A DNA stretch of 64,000 bases. Source: Lepus europaeus. Taxonomy: Eukaryota; Chordata; Mammalia; Lagomorpha; Leporidae. Every line of letters begins with the position of its first letter. Position 1 is the stretch's first letter. Below are positions 61,575 through 64,000 of this stretch, in pieces. The stretch is taken from the NCBI RefSeq assembly GCF_033115175.1, contig NC_084829.1, positions 15,264,496-15,328,495 on the forward strand, written 5' to 3'. The position numbers and the translations under genes were made by a program. The notes beneath the pieces are model-generated. The model was not told the DNA's origin and did not search any database. It worked only from the letters and a program-made list of their open reading frames with translations.

Positions 61575-61732
61575 TGGTGTTGGGGTTATGTTACAAACAG
61601 TGTTCTTTTTCAAAGGTATATCCCATGATCTGACAGAGATGATATGACACGTGGAGTGTGTACAGATGACATGTGACTGGCCACAAGGACTGGGAAGCTG
61701 AATGGGGGACAGGAAGGTTCATTATTCTATTT

Positions 61733-62058
61733 TTTTAAAAGGTTTATTTATTTACTTGAAAGTCAGAGTTAGAGAGAGAAGGAGAGGCAGAGAGAGACAG
61801 AGGTCTTCCATCTGCTGGTTCACTCCTCAAATGGCTGCAACGCCCGGAGCTGTGCCGATCCAATCCAAAGCCAGGAGCTTCCTCCAGGTCTCCCACGCGG
61901 GTACAGGGGTCCAAGGACTTGGGCCATCTTCTGCTGCTTTCCCAGGCCATAGCAGAGAGCTGGATCAGAAGTGCAGCAGTGGGAGCTCGAACCAGTGCCC
62001 ATATGGGATGCTGGCACTGCAGGCAGCAGCATAACTCGCTAAGCCACAGCACCAGCCC
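61733..62058 (-). repeat. C-SINE
   Basis: ttttaaaaggtttatttatt to acagcaccagcccc, near full length. Confidence 0.92.
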
Positions 62059-62349
62059 CTCATACTATTTAATATCTGTTATCATACGTATCTGAAAGGG
62101 GGATAAAGGGTAACTCTTTTACCTGCCTACACAACAATAGATTTCAGCTAGTCACAATTTATTCAAAGAACTGTCCATCTAAATTAGAAGATTGAAAAGG
62201 TCTACTACCTGTCATACTGAGCCTTGTGTTGATCTCTTTAAAAACCGGAAACCGCTGGTCCATGAAGAGCTCTTCCTCCCCAACCTGTCCCCTTTTAGTT
62301 TCACTATAACCACTGGTTCTGGGATTCCAGTATCTTTCTCAAGACACTG

Positions 62350-62990
62350 TGGGCCTGGCGCTGTGACATAGTTGGTAAAGCTACCACTTTTTTTTTGACA
62401 GGCAGAGTAGACAGTGAGAGAGAGAGACAGACAGACAGAAAGGTCTTCCTTTTGCCATTGGTTCACCCTCCAATGGCCGCTGCGGCCAGCGCACCGCGCT
62501 GATCTGATGGCAGGAGCCAGGTACTTATCCTTGTCTCCCATGGGGTGTAGGGCCCAAGCACTTGGGCCATCCTCCACTGCCCTCCCTGGCCACAGCAGAG
62601 AGCTGGCCTGGAAGAGGGGCAACCGGGACAGAATCCGGTGCCCCAACCGGGACTAGAACCTGGTGTGCTGGCGCCGCAAGGCAGAGGATTAGCCTAGTGA
62701 GCCGCGGCGCCGGCCAAAGCTACCACTTTTGATGCCAGCATCCCACATGGGTACCAGTTCACCAGCTGCATCATTTCCAACTCAGCTCTCTGCTAATGGC
62801 CCGGGAAAAACAGCAGAAGATGGCTCAAGTGCTTGGAAGAAGATTCTGGCTTCAGTCCAGCCCAGCTCTGGCCACTGTAGCCATTTGGGGACTGAACCAG
62901 CAGATGGAAGATCGATTGATCTCTATGTCTCTCCCTGTCTCTGTAACTCTTCAAAATAAATAAATACATCTTAAAAAAAAAAAAAAAAAA
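62350..62990 (+). repeat. C-SINE split by a younger SINE
   Basis: Head gggcctggcgctgtgacata runs to 62391, resumes at 62716 (gatgccagcatcccacatgg) and ends in an A run. The break site is duplicated. Confidence 0.9.
62392..62715 (-). repeat. C-SINE (GC-rich subtype) nested, 15-bp target duplication
   Basis: Reverse copy from tttttgacaggcagagtaga to cgcggcgccggcc. AAAGCTACCACTTTT is present at 62377-62391 and 62716-62730. Confidence 0.95.
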
Positions 62991-62997
62991 AAAAGAT

Positions 62998-63300
62998 GGG
63001 ACCAGTGTTGTGGCAAAGTGGGTTAAGACATCTCTTATGACACCAGCATCCCATATGGGTACTGGTTAGAGTCCTGGCTGCTCCACTTCCAATCCAGCTC
63101 CCTGCTAATGTGTCTGGGAAAGAAGCAGAGGATAGGCCAAGTGCTTGGGCCCCTGTACCCACATGTACCCAGAAGAAGCTCCTGGTTCCTGGCTTTGGCC
63201 TGACTAAACTTCAGCTGTTGTGTCCATCTGGGGAGTAAACTAGTGGATGGGAGATTCTCATATTCTCTCTCTCTAATAAAATGAATAATTTTTTATAAGA
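62998..63300 (+). repeat. C-SINE, diverged
   Basis: gggaccagtgttgtggcaaa head; weak tail ctctaataaaatgaataatt. Confidence 0.82.
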
Positions 63301-63504
63301 AGATCTTTGTACATTCATAAGAAAGAGGCACAGAAGTCCACAAGTTCAGTGACAAGTGACTGAAAGGATGGCCCATGATCTTCCTCTAGGCGCCCAGTCA
63401 CCTCGGGCAGCCCTGCACTGCCACCCTTGGAAGCCCACTCGAGTCCAGCTGGACATGCAGATGGCCTCCCAGCAGTGCTTGTGAACTCCCTGGGAAGAAG
63501 ACAC

Positions 63505-63575
63505 TTGCTCTTACCCATCTTTGTATCCTACACCTAGACTCCACAGGTGCAAAATAAACACTGAGGAATAAGAGA
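63505..63575 (+). repeat. L2-type 3' end
   Basis: catctttgtatcctacacct then gtgcaaaataaacactgagg matches the L2 3' terminus pattern. Confidence 0.55.
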
Positions 63576-63884
63576 ATCTGTAAATCTCAAAATCCGTAGC
63601 TAATCCTAAAACTGAATATTTTGGGATTTTTCACATGGTAATTTGAAGACATTTTTTCCAAAAGTTAACCTTACTAGAACATTTACTAATAAGCTGTTTC
63701 TGAAGCTAGCGTTTGAGTTCTAAAGGTATATTTATGTTAACAGTCATTTAATATTTGCATGTGAACAATGACCATAACTTAAGAGTTTATTTTATTTTCA
63801 CTAAATAAAGAGCCAGGCCTAAGAATTATTATTAGGACAAATTCATAATTACAAAGACCTTAAATTTTTCTGTATTTATTTTAT

Positions 63885-64000
63885 GGCTGCCTGTTACAGT
63901 TTCATGTATTTTCATCACAGCCCTAAGGGTAGGCACTACCATTATTCCCATTTTTCAGGTGAGCACAGAGGCCCTGAGGTCAAGCTGCTTGCCCAGGGCA
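63885..64000 (-). repeat. MIR fragment
   Basis: attattcccatttttcaggt, cctgaggtcaagctgcttgc: reverse complement of the MIR core, cut by the window edge. Confidence 0.75.

Noticed and set aside
34215..64000. The next upstream DTNBP1 exon (ending before AELDAEH)
   Set aside because: Looked for the conserved segment ending in a KRKELE-like motif on the minus strand and did not find it; the intron probably extends past the window.

Overview
The window is mammalian nuclear DNA from a lagomorph, most likely a leporid (rabbit or hare). Three things support this: split genes with GT-AG introns; several dozen copies of the tRNA-derived lagomorph C-SINE, with a 'ggggccggcgctgtgg' head and an A-rich tail after 'tttcaaataaa'; and an L1-type element with the leporid L1 3' end. 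There are no bacterial or viral operons. Almost all long open frames are chance frames in introns or SINEs.

Two protein-coding genes face each other tail to tail, in the order found at human 6p22.3. JARID2 runs on the plus strand from before the window to about 16.94 kb. Its last ten coding exons (430 residues) are present and join in phase. They carry the JmjC domain, the C5HC2 zinc finger and the basic/serine-rich C-terminus of this PRC2 cofactor. DTNBP1 (dysbindin, BLOC-1 subunit) lies on the minus strand. Its last three coding exons are at 34.06-34.21, 18.88-19.02 and 17.85-18.09 kb, and its poly(A) signal is at 17.73 kb. The rest of the window to 64 kb is one large DTNBP1 intron whose 5' end lies outside.

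The main non-genic item is a 5.1 kb plus-strand insertion at 23257-28374 in the intron between the last two exons of DTNBP1 upstream of the terminal one. It is flanked by a perfect 16-bp target-site duplication. It has an L1 5' UTR with a YY1-like site, an ORF1 broken by one stop codon, no ORF2, about 2.5 kb of other DNA with degenerate retroviral gag nucleocapsid-like and protease-like stretches, and then a leporid L1 3' UTR with poly(A). It looks like a half-L1 (HAL1-like) composite mobilised as one transcript.

The remaining intron sequence is SINEs (some nested with readable target duplications), older L1, L2, MIR, LTR and mariner-like fragments, three notable minisatellites (45 bp x 11, 31 bp x 8, 53 bp x 4), and stretches with nothing recognisable. 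Family names rest on recognition of consensus sequences from memory and were not checked by search.
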